A DNA stretch of 64,000 nucleotides from Hirudinaria manillensis. Its lineage: Eukaryota; Annelida; Clitellata; Hirudinida; Hirudinidae. Positions within the stretch are counted from its first letter, which is position 1. Every line of letters starts with the position of its first letter. Location of the stretch: contig CM067529.1 of assembly GCA_034509925.1 (NCBI GenBank), forward strand, positions 3,807,501-3,871,500. The letters run 5' to 3'. The translations under genes and the position numbers were made by a program. Positions 1-13,873 of the stretch are shown here, one piece after another. The notes below the pieces were generated by a model. That model made no database searches. It had not been told where the DNA came from and worked only from the letters and a program-made list of their open reading frames with translations.

Positions 1-2078
1 ACGACGAGGACAACAACACGTTCCTGAATGTTGTTGTTGCCACTCCAAACTCTTGTAGCCGCGTGGGGTGAGACTACCACTACCACTACCACTTTCACCA
101 CCAGCAGCATCATTGGTTCGACCATCATTTCTACCACAAACACTAACACAAAATGGCCGCTATGGTGAGTATGCTCAGCTTGAGCAGAGTATCCTGCTTC
201 TCTGCTGACATCTTCAGAAACCAGCCGGAAATTTTCGCCTTGCGACTACCACAACTGCTACAACTACCACAACCGCCACAACTTCCACTTTGCTTGAACT
301 GAAGACTACTTCTCAGAACAAACAGAGCAACAAACCGGATTCAGAAGTACGTAGGAATGTATGTTGGTCAGAACCGCGGTCCACTTATTGGCGCCCGAAG
401 GTGATCCTTGGGAACCCACGTTTGGAAAGACCGATCTTGGTCCTGATAATGATGATAGCCCTGATAATGATGGTAATCCTGATAATGGGATGATCTAAGT
501 GCTCTGCTATCGTAAACAGTAACTCCCTTTAATGCACTTGTCCAAGGATCTCAGAACTTTCTCCTTATTTTTGTCGACCAAACTCTTCGAAAGTCGTTTT
601 TTGTTTTTCGATTTGCAACCGGATGAATTGACGGATATTTTTGCAGATCAGTGTTTTGAATTTTTTGTGGGTGTGGTTCTGCTTTGATTGCTGACGACGA
701 CGACGACTATGCTGATGATGCTCACGATGATGATAACGACGATGACTACATAGGACAACGCATCAGTTAGGACACCATTGCGCAGCAACTTGTCGGCGAG
801 CTTGGAAACGGGAACAATAAGCATCGACCGATTGGAAAACAAAATAATATGAACAAAAAAAATGTTTAAAATAAAAGTGCAAATGTATTAAAAAAAATAT
901 ATAAAAAAACTGAACAGAATGGCCTCTTAATTCCTACGTAATGATGGAAAATGACATCGGAAGTGGTTTGGGGATGGAAATCAAGGTCAGGCTAATGGTC
1001 CTCCGATTGTTATTTATCATCATCATCATCATCATCATCGTCGTCGTCGTCATCATCGTCGTAGTTGTAATCGTCATCGTCATCATAAAAGTCGCTGTAG
1101 CCATCATCGTCACCATCACCACCACCGTCATCATCATCATCATCATCATCATCATCAACGCCGTTATTGTCACGTGTACTTTATAACCACCGACCAATGA
1201 ACAGCTGAGAGCAGGACCAATGTTTCTCTTTTCCTGTACTTTCCTTCCATTCTTTTCCAGAAACCTGTCCTGACTCGTCTGCCGCTCTTCCCGCCGTCGT
1301 AAAGTGACGAAATCGATGGGCTCGGTGTTCCTGTGATTTTTCTGTGATTTAAGAGAAATAAAATAAAAATTAATTTAAAAAAAATGTCACAAAATAACAT
1401 TTAAATGTCTTTTTAATTACGAAATACAATTTAATACGGTAATCATTATAATAAGCAGACTAACCATAACCATAGTATATTAAAGACGACGATGATTACG
1501 ATGATGATGATGATGATGATGATGACGACGATGACTATAATATGTTTGATTGTGTCATAATTTATGGACCACGTTTCTGGTTCTTGTAATTGTACATGAT
1601 TTGTGAACATCATCAGCATTTCAAAGGAGTGCGCCCCGTGATAATTAGCTATTGAGGAGCGGGATTCTCAAGTCGTCGTCGTCATCATCATCATCATCAT
1701 CATCATCATTACCATCACCGTCATCATCGTCGTCGTCATCATCATCATCATCATCATCATACGGTAATCATAGTAATCATCACCGTCGTCGTCATCATCA
1801 TCATCATCATCCTGTAATCATGGTAATCATCCCCGTCATCGTCGTCGTCATCATCGTCATCATCATCATAGTCAACTTCGCAAGACTGCTCCATTATCAC
1901 CTTATCGCCTGCTGTTATCACAGTCAAAGCTTTTAGTTCCGATAAAGGTTTTCTAAATTTGGATCATCAACAGATTCGAGACCCTCGTGATGTTCGTTTG
2001 ATTGAACACGTTGCCGCAAAATCCTGGCTTCTATGAAGACGTAATTATGTAATTACATTGAATAGAAATTATCATTAA
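1..2078. other. Gene-free stretch, trinucleotide-rich
   Basis: No coding exon can be supported. The sequence holds imperfect ATC/GTC trinucleotide runs at about 1013-1157, 1500-1530 and 1672-1870. The open frames here read through these repeats as poly-Ile, poly-Met, poly-Ser or poly-His and look like artefacts. The non-repetitive parts (about 150-420, 1170-1480 and 1880-2030) show no domain and no exon with convincing splice sites. Confidence 0.6.
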
Positions 2079-2261
2079 TATAATATAATATAATATAATA
2101 TAATATAATATAATATAATATAATATAATATAATATAATATAATATAATATAATATAATATAATATAATATAATATAATATAATATAATACAACACAACA
2201 CAACACAACACAACACAACACAACACAACACAATACAATATAATGTAATATAATATAATAA
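2079..2261. repeat. Pentanucleotide satellite (TAATA)n followed by (CAACA)n
   Basis: About 110 bp of perfect TAATA-type pentamers run from 2079 to about 2190. They change abruptly into CAACA-type pentamers (to about 2232), and a few mixed units follow. The two unit types differ only by two T-to-C changes. Confidence 0.95.
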
Positions 2262-5133
<2,872 letters not shown>

Positions 5134-5497
5134 TCACTCACTCACTCACTCACTCACTCACTCACTCACTCACTCACTCACTCACTCACTCACTCACTCA
5201 CTCACTCACTCACTCACTCACTCACTCACTCACTCACTCACTCACTCACTCACTCACTCACTCACTCACTCACTCACTCACTCACTCACTCACTCACTCA
5301 CTCACTCACTCACTCACTCACTCACTCACTCACTCACTCACTCACTCACTCACTCACTCACTCACTCACTCACTCACTCACTCACTCACTCACTCACTCA
5401 CTCACTCACTCACTCACTCACTCACTCACTCACTCACTCACTCACTCACTCACTCACTCACTCACTCACTCACTCACTCACTCACTCACTCACTCAC
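5134..5497. repeat. Perfect (CACT)n tetranucleotide array, about 91 copies
   Basis: This is 364 bp of CACT/TCAC with no interruption. The repeat has no stop codon on the plus strand, so it creates long apparent frames reading Thr-His-Ser-Leu; these are not genes. A sister array lies at 10,793-11,189 in the same orientation. Confidence 0.98.
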
Positions 5498-8334
5498 CGT
5501 CACGGGATGAATGTGGAAAGATTGTTTTGACACGCGATCCGATAAAACTTTCGGGCTTTGAAAACTTTCAAAGGACAATTTATCTCTCGTGGGCGTCACT
5601 GAGTTGTGATCTCCAGCATTGCTCCTCAATCCCCATGCCCGCCCCAGTGGGCATTAGAAGGAGGTTGAAGGAAGGGGTGGTTGACTTGTGCACTCAGTCC
5701 CCACCCTAAGACCGCACCTCTGGGGACAGCTTAGATCATCTTTGACGAATTGCGGCTCTGATTTTTTGCTGTTTTCAGCATTTTCTTCCGATTCCGAGAG
5801 AGGGACTGAAGCAATAAGCAGATTAAAGAGGGAAGGTTCATTAATTCCTGGCCATTAAAGGATAATACGAATTCTGTCGGCGAAGAATGACTGTAGGACA
5901 GAGCCCAATAAATGACGACGACGACGATGATGATGACAGTGACGACGACGACAACGTCAGATCCTTCAAAACTCTGCACTCGAGAGAGGAGCGAAGGTCG
6001 TTGAAACTTTCGACAATTTGTCGGTTCATCGAGTGGAAAGGGGAACTTTTAACCCCTGTCAATTGATGAAAAGTGACTGAGGAGAGGACTGAAGGGGTGG
6101 GTGGATGAGTGGATGGATGGGTGGATGGATGGGTGGATGGATGGGTGGATGGATGGGTGGTAAATGAGTTGATGATCGTGTACATGAGCGTGAGTGAAGA
6201 AGTGAGAACAAAAAAAAAGAAAAAAAACGAAAAGAACAGACGGATGACTCACTTGGGCAAACACAATTACATTTTTCAAGAGAAGTTCAGAATGAAATTG
6301 GAGACAAACATTTCTCGGTCCCGTGGAATGTTGGAGCTTTTAATTTATTTCGGATGAACGGTGGATTGAAGAGTGAATGAATGAATGAATGAATGAATGA
6401 ATGAATGAATGAATATATGAGTGAATGAAAGAATAAAAGAAGGAAAGAATGAGCGATGAAGCACCGAAAGCACTTAATTAATAAGATGAAAGATACACCT
6501 AGGAGCGGAGACTGTAATAAGTTGAAGATTAAATTCAACTTTGATGTATTCGAGTGTGGAACATTCAGGTCGAACATTGATTGATGGCACTCTGCGGGTA
6601 GGGGTGGAAGGGTACGTGCCTGCTTTCCAGATAAGCCGGATGGACGGATGGGCGGATGGATTGCTGGCTGGACGGATATATCGCTCAGTTAATATGTGAA
6701 TGAATGTATTGACGGATACGTCTAGAGATGAATGGATAGATGGATGGATGGATGTGTTTAGTGATTTTAGATTTAATGTTGTTATTAGGTGAGGACTGAA
6801 GTCATAGCGCCGTCTGATCTGTCAGCACGAATTCGTCATCATCATCATTAACGTCATCGTCGTCGTCGTCATCAGCACCATCACCAGCGCAACCGTCATC
6901 ATCACCAGTGCGATCATGATAATTGAATTTCAAACATTCTGAGTCTTGGTTCTTTTGTGTTTACATTGTATAAAGTACTCGTTCTTAGCGCACTCCAAGC
7001 AAATAATTAGGAATTGATCGCTGGATTGCCGTCATCGTCGTTGTCGTCGTCTTCGTCGTCATGAACATCAGCATCGTAACAGTTTGTCGTCTTCATTACC
7101 ATTTCTATTAACTAAACAACCTCCCTAACATCGTCATCAGTATAACCATCGTCGTCGTCGTCGTCGTCGTCGTCGTCATCCTCTACGACATGTGATGAGT
7201 TTAAGGGTCACGCATTAACCGGTGCGCGGCTTTTGAGTTTGTCTCCTTTTTGGGAGATAACAGCTTGATATAGATTTCCTTTTGAGGACAACGCATCGCT
7301 CATTGTTTCATTTGATCTGAACTTCTTGGCTGTGGTAGATAAAGCCGGTGTCGCTGTGGCGTGTGAAGCCAGAGCGGTAGTCGATGCCTATTATAATGGT
7401 ATTCTGCATTTCCTTCGTCTGAGTCGATCTATTCTCGTGCACCGAAACGTAAACAGGGTGCGTTTTGTTGTTTTTTTTTCTGTTTTTGTTTTTCGTTTGT
7501 TGATAATGATGTTGTTGTCGTCGTCGCTGTTGTCGTTCGGTTCGTCTGCCAAGGTGCGTGTGATCTGACTCACCTGGTTTCCTGTCCTCTCAGACTATTT
7601 CGCACGCCGCCGGTTCTTCACGAAGTCGCTTGAACGAACGAACGAACGAACGAATGGATGGATGGATGGATGGACTGATGATTGAATGAACGAATAATTG
7701 AATGGTTGGATGAATGGATGGATGGATGGATGGATGGATGGATGAACAGGGAGAACATGTGGTAGAAGCGAACTGAGCTAAGTTTACAACAAATCGCTTT
7801 CCAAATCTTTTATTTTTTTCACAAATTTCTAAAAAAAGAAAATTTTTTTTGGTTACGAATTTTGGAGTTTTTAAACTTCTCGGGTTTAACAATTTACTCC
7901 CAAAAGAAGACAATTGGAGCATGAAAGTTGGAAAAGTAGGAAAAGAATTTTGTTTGTCTGTCATTCTTTGTCTTACTGGGTGTCAGTCTATCTGTATTTC
8001 TCCGTGCCTTTTGATAAATTTGCACGTCCCTGACTTCTGTCACTAAGTGCACGCCAATTATGTTGCTCATTAAAGCTAATTAAAATATAATTAGAGCCAA
8101 TGGTGTTGTGGTTATTAGAAAGCAATTGGAATAAGCCAGAGAGAGATTCATACAATTTCAACTCACTCAGATTTTTTTTAATATCGAAAAAGCAGTACAT
8201 CTAAACAATTGCACACAGACAGACATACATACATACACACACACGGATACGCATAAGGATCAACACCGTCATAGACACAAACATCTAGACGGACAAAGAC
8301 ACTGGTAGGTGCACATACTGGCATGGATAATCAT

Positions 8335-8338
<4 letters not shown>
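5498..8338. other. Gene-free stretch with ATGG, AATG and GTC repeats
   Basis: I see no supported gene. ATGG/GGGT repeats lie at 6096-6160, (AATG)n at 6376-6414, GTC trinucleotides at 6855-6875 and 7150-7178, and AACG then ATGG runs at 7633-7743. The non-repetitive parts (5500-6000, 7190-7600, 7750-8200) carry only short open frames without recognisable domains or good splice boundaries. Confidence 0.55.
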
Positions 8339-8405
<67 letters not shown>

Positions 8406-8697
8406 GCAGCAGCAGACATTTTAATGCCTCGAGTTTATGGTTGTCCATAAAACCACACCCACCCCCTCCTCACAAAACGCCCGAATTAACAGCATTTTTG
8501 GCGCGACTGTCCACATCTCATCACCATCTTTTTATGATTCTTCCTTCCTTCCTTCCTTCCTTCATTCCTTCATTCCTTCCTTCATTCTTTCATTCCTTCA
8601 TTCATTCCTTCATTCATTCATTCATTCATTCATTCATTCATTCTTTCATTCCTTCCTTCATTCCTTCATTCCTTCCTTCATTCATTCATTCCTTCCG
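8339..8697. repeat. (ATC)n run and ATTC/CTTC tetranucleotide region
   Basis: An (ATC)n run covers about 8339-8405. A mixed CTTC/ATTC tetranucleotide tract covers about 8540-8697, where the two unit types are interleaved. They are separated by about 130 bp of ordinary sequence. Confidence 0.93.
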
Positions 8698-8771
8698 AGA
8701 AGGATAATTTTCCGTGTCTATGCTTCCTGTTGTTTCCACGTCTATGCTCCTTTCTTGTTCCTCTTGTTGTT

Positions 8772-8785
8772 GTTGTCATGGCAAC
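8772..8785. promoter_or_regulatory. Candidate RFX X-box
   Basis: GTTGTCATGGCAAC matches the palindromic RFX X-box GTTGCCATGGCAAC at 13 of 14 positions and fits the relaxed GTHNYYATRRNAAC consensus fully. No gene start is visible nearby, so any function is unproven. Confidence 0.35.
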
Positions 8786-8865
8786 GATGTCACACGAATC
8801 ATTCGCTTTTACTTGACGACGACGATGATGATGACGACGATGGTGATAATATGTTCATAATATAA

Positions 8866-9317
8866 TTACAGCCATATAATATGTAATCGTTTTATTCTCA
8901 TTTTTTCCGGTTTTTTTTATATTTTTAAGGAATTTATGAAAAAATTGTTTTATTTATTAAAGGCCTGGTTTTTAATTATGTTGAAGTGGTTCTGTAGTCT
9001 CCATCATCATCGTCATCATCATCACCATCCTCGAAATTACGTAAGGACCGTAAAATAGGAAACTTTGAACAATTAAAATTATGGATCATAATTTCGTCAT
9101 AATTGTTATAATTATGGGTGTCCTTCGAAAATGACTTATTTCTGACAATAACACGTGACAATTTTATATAACGAGATAATAATAATAATAATAAGAATAA
9201 GAATAAGAATAATAATATCAATAATAATAAAAATGATAATAGTAATAATTATAACTATAACAAGCTAGATGATGTTGAAATAATATTAACGATAGTAAAT
9301 AATAATAATTTTATACG

Positions 9318-9370
<53 letters not shown>

Positions 9371-10792
9371 CTTTTCGCTTGGAAACATCTCTTAGCATCA
9401 AAGGTGAACCTCTTTGTATCTATTTCTTCAGACACCATGTCTGCTACTCACTCCAGATGATGACGATGAAGATGACGAAGATGATGGTGGTGGTGGTGAT
9501 GGCGGTGGTGATGATGGTTGTAGTAATAATAGTATACTTGGAATACAACATCTAGTTCTGCTGTATGTTATACAACATATGTTATATAATTTATTGTGGT
9601 TATCAAAATAATATTAATAGTATTATTATTATTATTAATAATAATAATAATAATTATTATTATTATTATTATCATTATTATTATTATTATAATAGTTATT
9701 ATTGGAATAAAATTGTATTCAGACGTTTGCTTTGAAGTATATCTGCGCAGTCATTTTTTTTGCGTGAAATTTTTACCTCATTTGTTAGACTCCTCATTAG
9801 CATCATGGTTATCATCATCATCATAAGTCATCTTAAGTGTCATCATCAGTACCATCAACACCATCATCATCATCATCACCATCATCATCATCATCTGCAA
9901 GACAAGGTCGTTGGCTAAAGTACAACTTAATGTTTACTTATATTTTTTCAAATCATAAGTAATCATAATAATAATATTAATAACAATAAAAATAATAATA
10001 ATAGATTTGTTTTGATTTTGCAGTAAATAGGATTAATGTTATTATGGATGAACTATATAATAAAGCTCTAAATGGACGAAATGAAATTATTCGGACATTT
10101 TTTTTCAATTTACGAGCTTAATAATAAAAAATCCTCGCAAAAGAAATACCAAATGAAATATAAATTTAAAATAAACTGAAATTGTCAGCAATTCACAATC
10201 AGGGTCTTTTACTTGCTGTTTTTCCACCATCTTCCATCTGTTTCCAGCTCCTTGGAAATTCTTCCATCCTGCAATCCGACGTGGATGTAAAGGGAACATA
10301 AATCCTGCCCAGCCACGTGTTTCTGAGCAACTTTTTACCCAATTACCGCTCACCTGAGTTATGGTAGTAGTCGCCGTACTTAATCATTACCTATGGTGGT
10401 GCTGATAACGATAATGATACAAGTCTTATCATATAACAATTGTGATGACCACGTAAAAGGTGATGAAATCGTTTATCTTTGCTTACGTCATAAGTATTGC
10501 GCAATAATAGTTGCCACAAGGCAAAATTATAAAATGTTATTATAAATGAATGTAACTTTTTATTATTGTGCATTTTCATCTAATTATAAACGAGATTTTA
10601 TCATTTTTAAGTGGTCATATTTTTCAGACCTAGTTTTTATGACAATAATTGTTATTGAATTAAAGTTACGAATAGTAACGGTGATGATAATAGTGATATG
10701 GTGCTGATGACGATTGCACGCGTTTGTTCCTAAGTGAAAGGTCTCATTATCTCGCAATGCCATTGTTTCAGCTCGAAGCGTAATTTTGCTCG
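8866..10792. other. Gene-free AT-rich stretch
   Basis: This holds a (GTT)n run at about 9316-9370, an (ATT)n-(AAT)n-(ATT)n fold-back at about 9616-9695, GAT/GGT repeats at 9454-9520 and ATC runs near 9860-9895. No exon is supported. Confidence 0.55.
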
Positions 10793-11189
10793 CTCACTCA
10801 CTCACTCACTCACTCACTCACTCACTCACTCACTCACTCACTCACTCACTCACTCACTCACTCACTCACTCACTCACTCACTCACTCACTCACTCACTCA
10901 CTCACTCACTCACTCACTCACTCACTCACTCACTCACTCACTCACTCACTCACTCACTCACTCACTCACTCACTCACTCACTCACTCACTCACTCACTCA
11001 CTCACTCACTCACTCTCTCACTCAATCACTCACTAACTATCTCACTCACTCACTCACTCACTCACTCACTCACTCACTCACTCACTCACTCACTCACTCA
11101 CTCACTCACTCACTCACTCACTCACTCACTCACTCACTCACTCACTCACTCACTCACTCACTCACTCACTCACTCACTCACTCACTCAC
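10793..11189. repeat. (CACT)n array in two blocks
   Basis: Block one (10,793-11,015, about 56 copies) and block two (11,041-11,189, about 37 copies) are perfect CACT repeats. A short degenerate interval of about 25 bp separates them. Unit and orientation match the array at 5,134-5,497. Confidence 0.98.
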
Positions 11190-12282
11190 AGAATGATAAT
11201 TTGGAAGAAGTTGAAATTTATCATGAAATCTCTTTAATATTCGGTGCAGGGCGTCTTCCACCTTGATCAGATTTCTATCTGTCCTTACTCGCTTTTTCCT
11301 TCCAACTATCCTTCTCTCTCTCTACCTCCCTCCATCCATCCGTCCATCCGTCCGTCCAATTAGCATGCATGCATAATTATTCAAGTAATTATTTTTAAGA
11401 AACGTGGCTCCGCACCGACTGGGATTAATTGTTCTTAAATGCTATCGTTGTCAATTGTAATGTAATTGTTTTAATTGATGATATATGATATTGTTGTGTT
11501 GTTGTGATGTTGTTGTTGTTGTTAAAACAATTATTATTACTTTTGTATCTTAAATTACTTTTGTTATTCTTTTTATTATTGTCTTATCATTACTTTTATT
11601 ATTGCAACTATAATTGATTCTCTTTGAAATATTTTAATATGAACTTGTAACATCCAACTCGAACGTTATTGGTCGGCTACATTTATCACGTGACGTCTTC
11701 GTATTTCCTTCCTTCTGTTTCATCCCATCTTCCTCCCCGGACGTAAACACGGCATTTTGCCTTGATAGGTCAAAAGGTCACATCATCTTGATGACGTCAT
11801 GTCGCATTATATTGTCCATGCGATATCCTGGGGAAAAGGAAATCTTCAGATCTGACCTTGACATTCAAAAATCGTGACCTAATTTCACCTGTCCTGATTG
11901 GTCGAGCGCCTGCCCGAGAAGAGATAAGGAATAATGGACAGGAGAGTGGCAGCCTCCGTCAGAAGAGTAATCAGGCCGTGATGCAGCGATGACGATGATG
12001 ATGACGACGATGACGTTGAGGCAAGTGACCTGGAAGAAAAGCATTACAAAGGACGTCGTAGTAGTTCGTCATAGCAAATGATGTCATGTCACTGCATTAG
12101 TCATCAACATCGTCGTCGTCGTCGTCGTCATTGGTTGCATCTCCATGGCAACCAGCACCTCTTCAGACCGTCAAATGGCACCTCGGCATTTTCTCGGCGC
12201 CGCGAGGGGCCCTCGTTTCATTTCCTGTCTGTAGATGGCGCTAACGTCTGGAATTGTTGTAATCATTTTTTTAAAAATTCTA
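11190..12282. other. Mostly non-repetitive stretch with possible regulatory motifs
   Basis: From about 11,640 to 12,270 the sequence is unusually free of simple repeats. It contains a CACGTG E-box with an overlapping half CRE near 11,688, a full ATGACGTCAT palindrome at 11,791-11,800 and an X-box-like motif at 12,139-12,152. No coding exon is evident. It could be an enhancer or distal promoter for the 911-residue ORF, but that is inference from motif density and position. Confidence 0.35.
11791..11800. promoter_or_regulatory. Candidate CRE (CREB/ATF site)
   Basis: ATGACGTCAT is a perfect 10-bp palindrome containing the full TGACGTCA CREB/ATF core. It lies 2.1 kb upstream of the 911-residue ORF. 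Confidence 0.35.
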
Positions 12283-12430
<148 letters not shown>

Positions 12431-13873
12431 CTGTTTTCGATGATGATGATGACGAGGACGATGATGACGTTGGCGACGACTGCAATGTATCGGGTGTTCC
12501 ACGGAATGTTTCCATAGTTTCCTCCATTAATCATCACTCCATTATCGCCCAACCGTAACCATCGCGAATTTGTTTGGAGCCACGCGCTACTGCTGCCGGT
12601 GATGATGATGATGTCGATGATGATGATGACTATGATGATGGCGCTGAAAAAGAAAGACGTGATAATGATTTCTTTCTGAATTATTTTCATTGATCTTAAA
12701 TAAAGCACTCTGGCGAATAGAAATGTTTATAAAAAAAATTATAAGTTTAAAAATCTTTTTCTTCAAAGAAAATAATAAAAACGAAATAAAAAGCCGGAAG
12801 TGGACCGGAAGTGATTCTCCTTCGACAGGACGCTCGTAAACTTCCGGTTTTAAGATTTTTTTAAACTTCGACTGTAAATCCACGTCCGTTGCTGTAAAAT
12901 TAAGCGCTAGACAAATTGCCGGTTTATAGCCCCGTAGATGCGAATGAGATTTGTCTGCATCAATCCAGCCGGACTGAGAGAGTATCATTAACAGGATGAT
13001 ATCGTGATATGTCGTGATATCATCCTGGTTTTGAGAAAGGAATTTGAGAACTTGTTTCAAATCTTGGTCAAGATGTTTGGACGAGTTCGTGATAAGCACG
13101 AGTTGGCATCATCGTCGTCTTCGTCGTCGTCGTCATCATCTCCAAAAGGCGTATTTGTATCACCGGGGAGATATAGTATATCCAGCGCTCACTCCACGCA
13201 GTACGAACTTGTAAGAGATGCCACATTCCTGGTGGCAATTTGAGAACGAAACTGATGAACACCTGGTCGGGGAAATCCACCCTCTTGTATCTTCCTAGGT
13301 TATCGCCATCGTCATAGACATCATCGTCGTCATCATCATCATCATCGTCGTCATCGTGTTCATCATCTCACAAGTCCGTATAACGACCACATAAATGTCA
13401 ACTTGGGTCACGATGATTTATCAGGCAATTAAATTCTTTATTCTTGGTAAAAAAAAAAGAAATTGAAAAAATAAACAATATTGGACATCCAGAGTTATAA
13501 ATGATTTAACATCGTTATTAGCATATAAAAATAATAAATCATATAATAAACACAATATTAATATTAATTATTGTCATCATAGGCGTCATATTAATACGAT
13601 TATTGATCAAACACGTCATAACTTGACTTTGACTTAACAGCAATCCATTCTTTCAGATTCAGACTTGAGGTCCTCTGAAATTGGCAGACGACTGTCAAAG
13701 GCCGCCAAAAGTGATGAAGATGCGAGTTGAAGAGGAAACGGATTAGACACTCTGATACTGCCATCATCATCATCACCGTCATCATCGTCGTCTTCATCGA
13801 AATCATCTTTAATCATAAATCTACTTAAAAGTCATAATCTTCATTATCGTCATCATCGAGGAGCATCGTCATC
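12431..13873. other. Upstream region of the 911-residue ORF
   Basis: No exon is supported. A 170-codon open frame on the minus strand (12,587-13,099) ends in repeat-encoded His and has no recognisable domain. GTC/ATC runs lie at 13,110-13,140, 13,320-13,365 and 13,765-13,800. Promoter or 5' UTR of the downstream gene may lie here, but I see no TATA box or clear start signal. Confidence 0.45.

Noticed and set aside
12587-13099. 170-codon minus-strand frame
   Set aside because: It ends in repeat-encoded His, has no domain and no plausible splice context; AT-rich chance frame.
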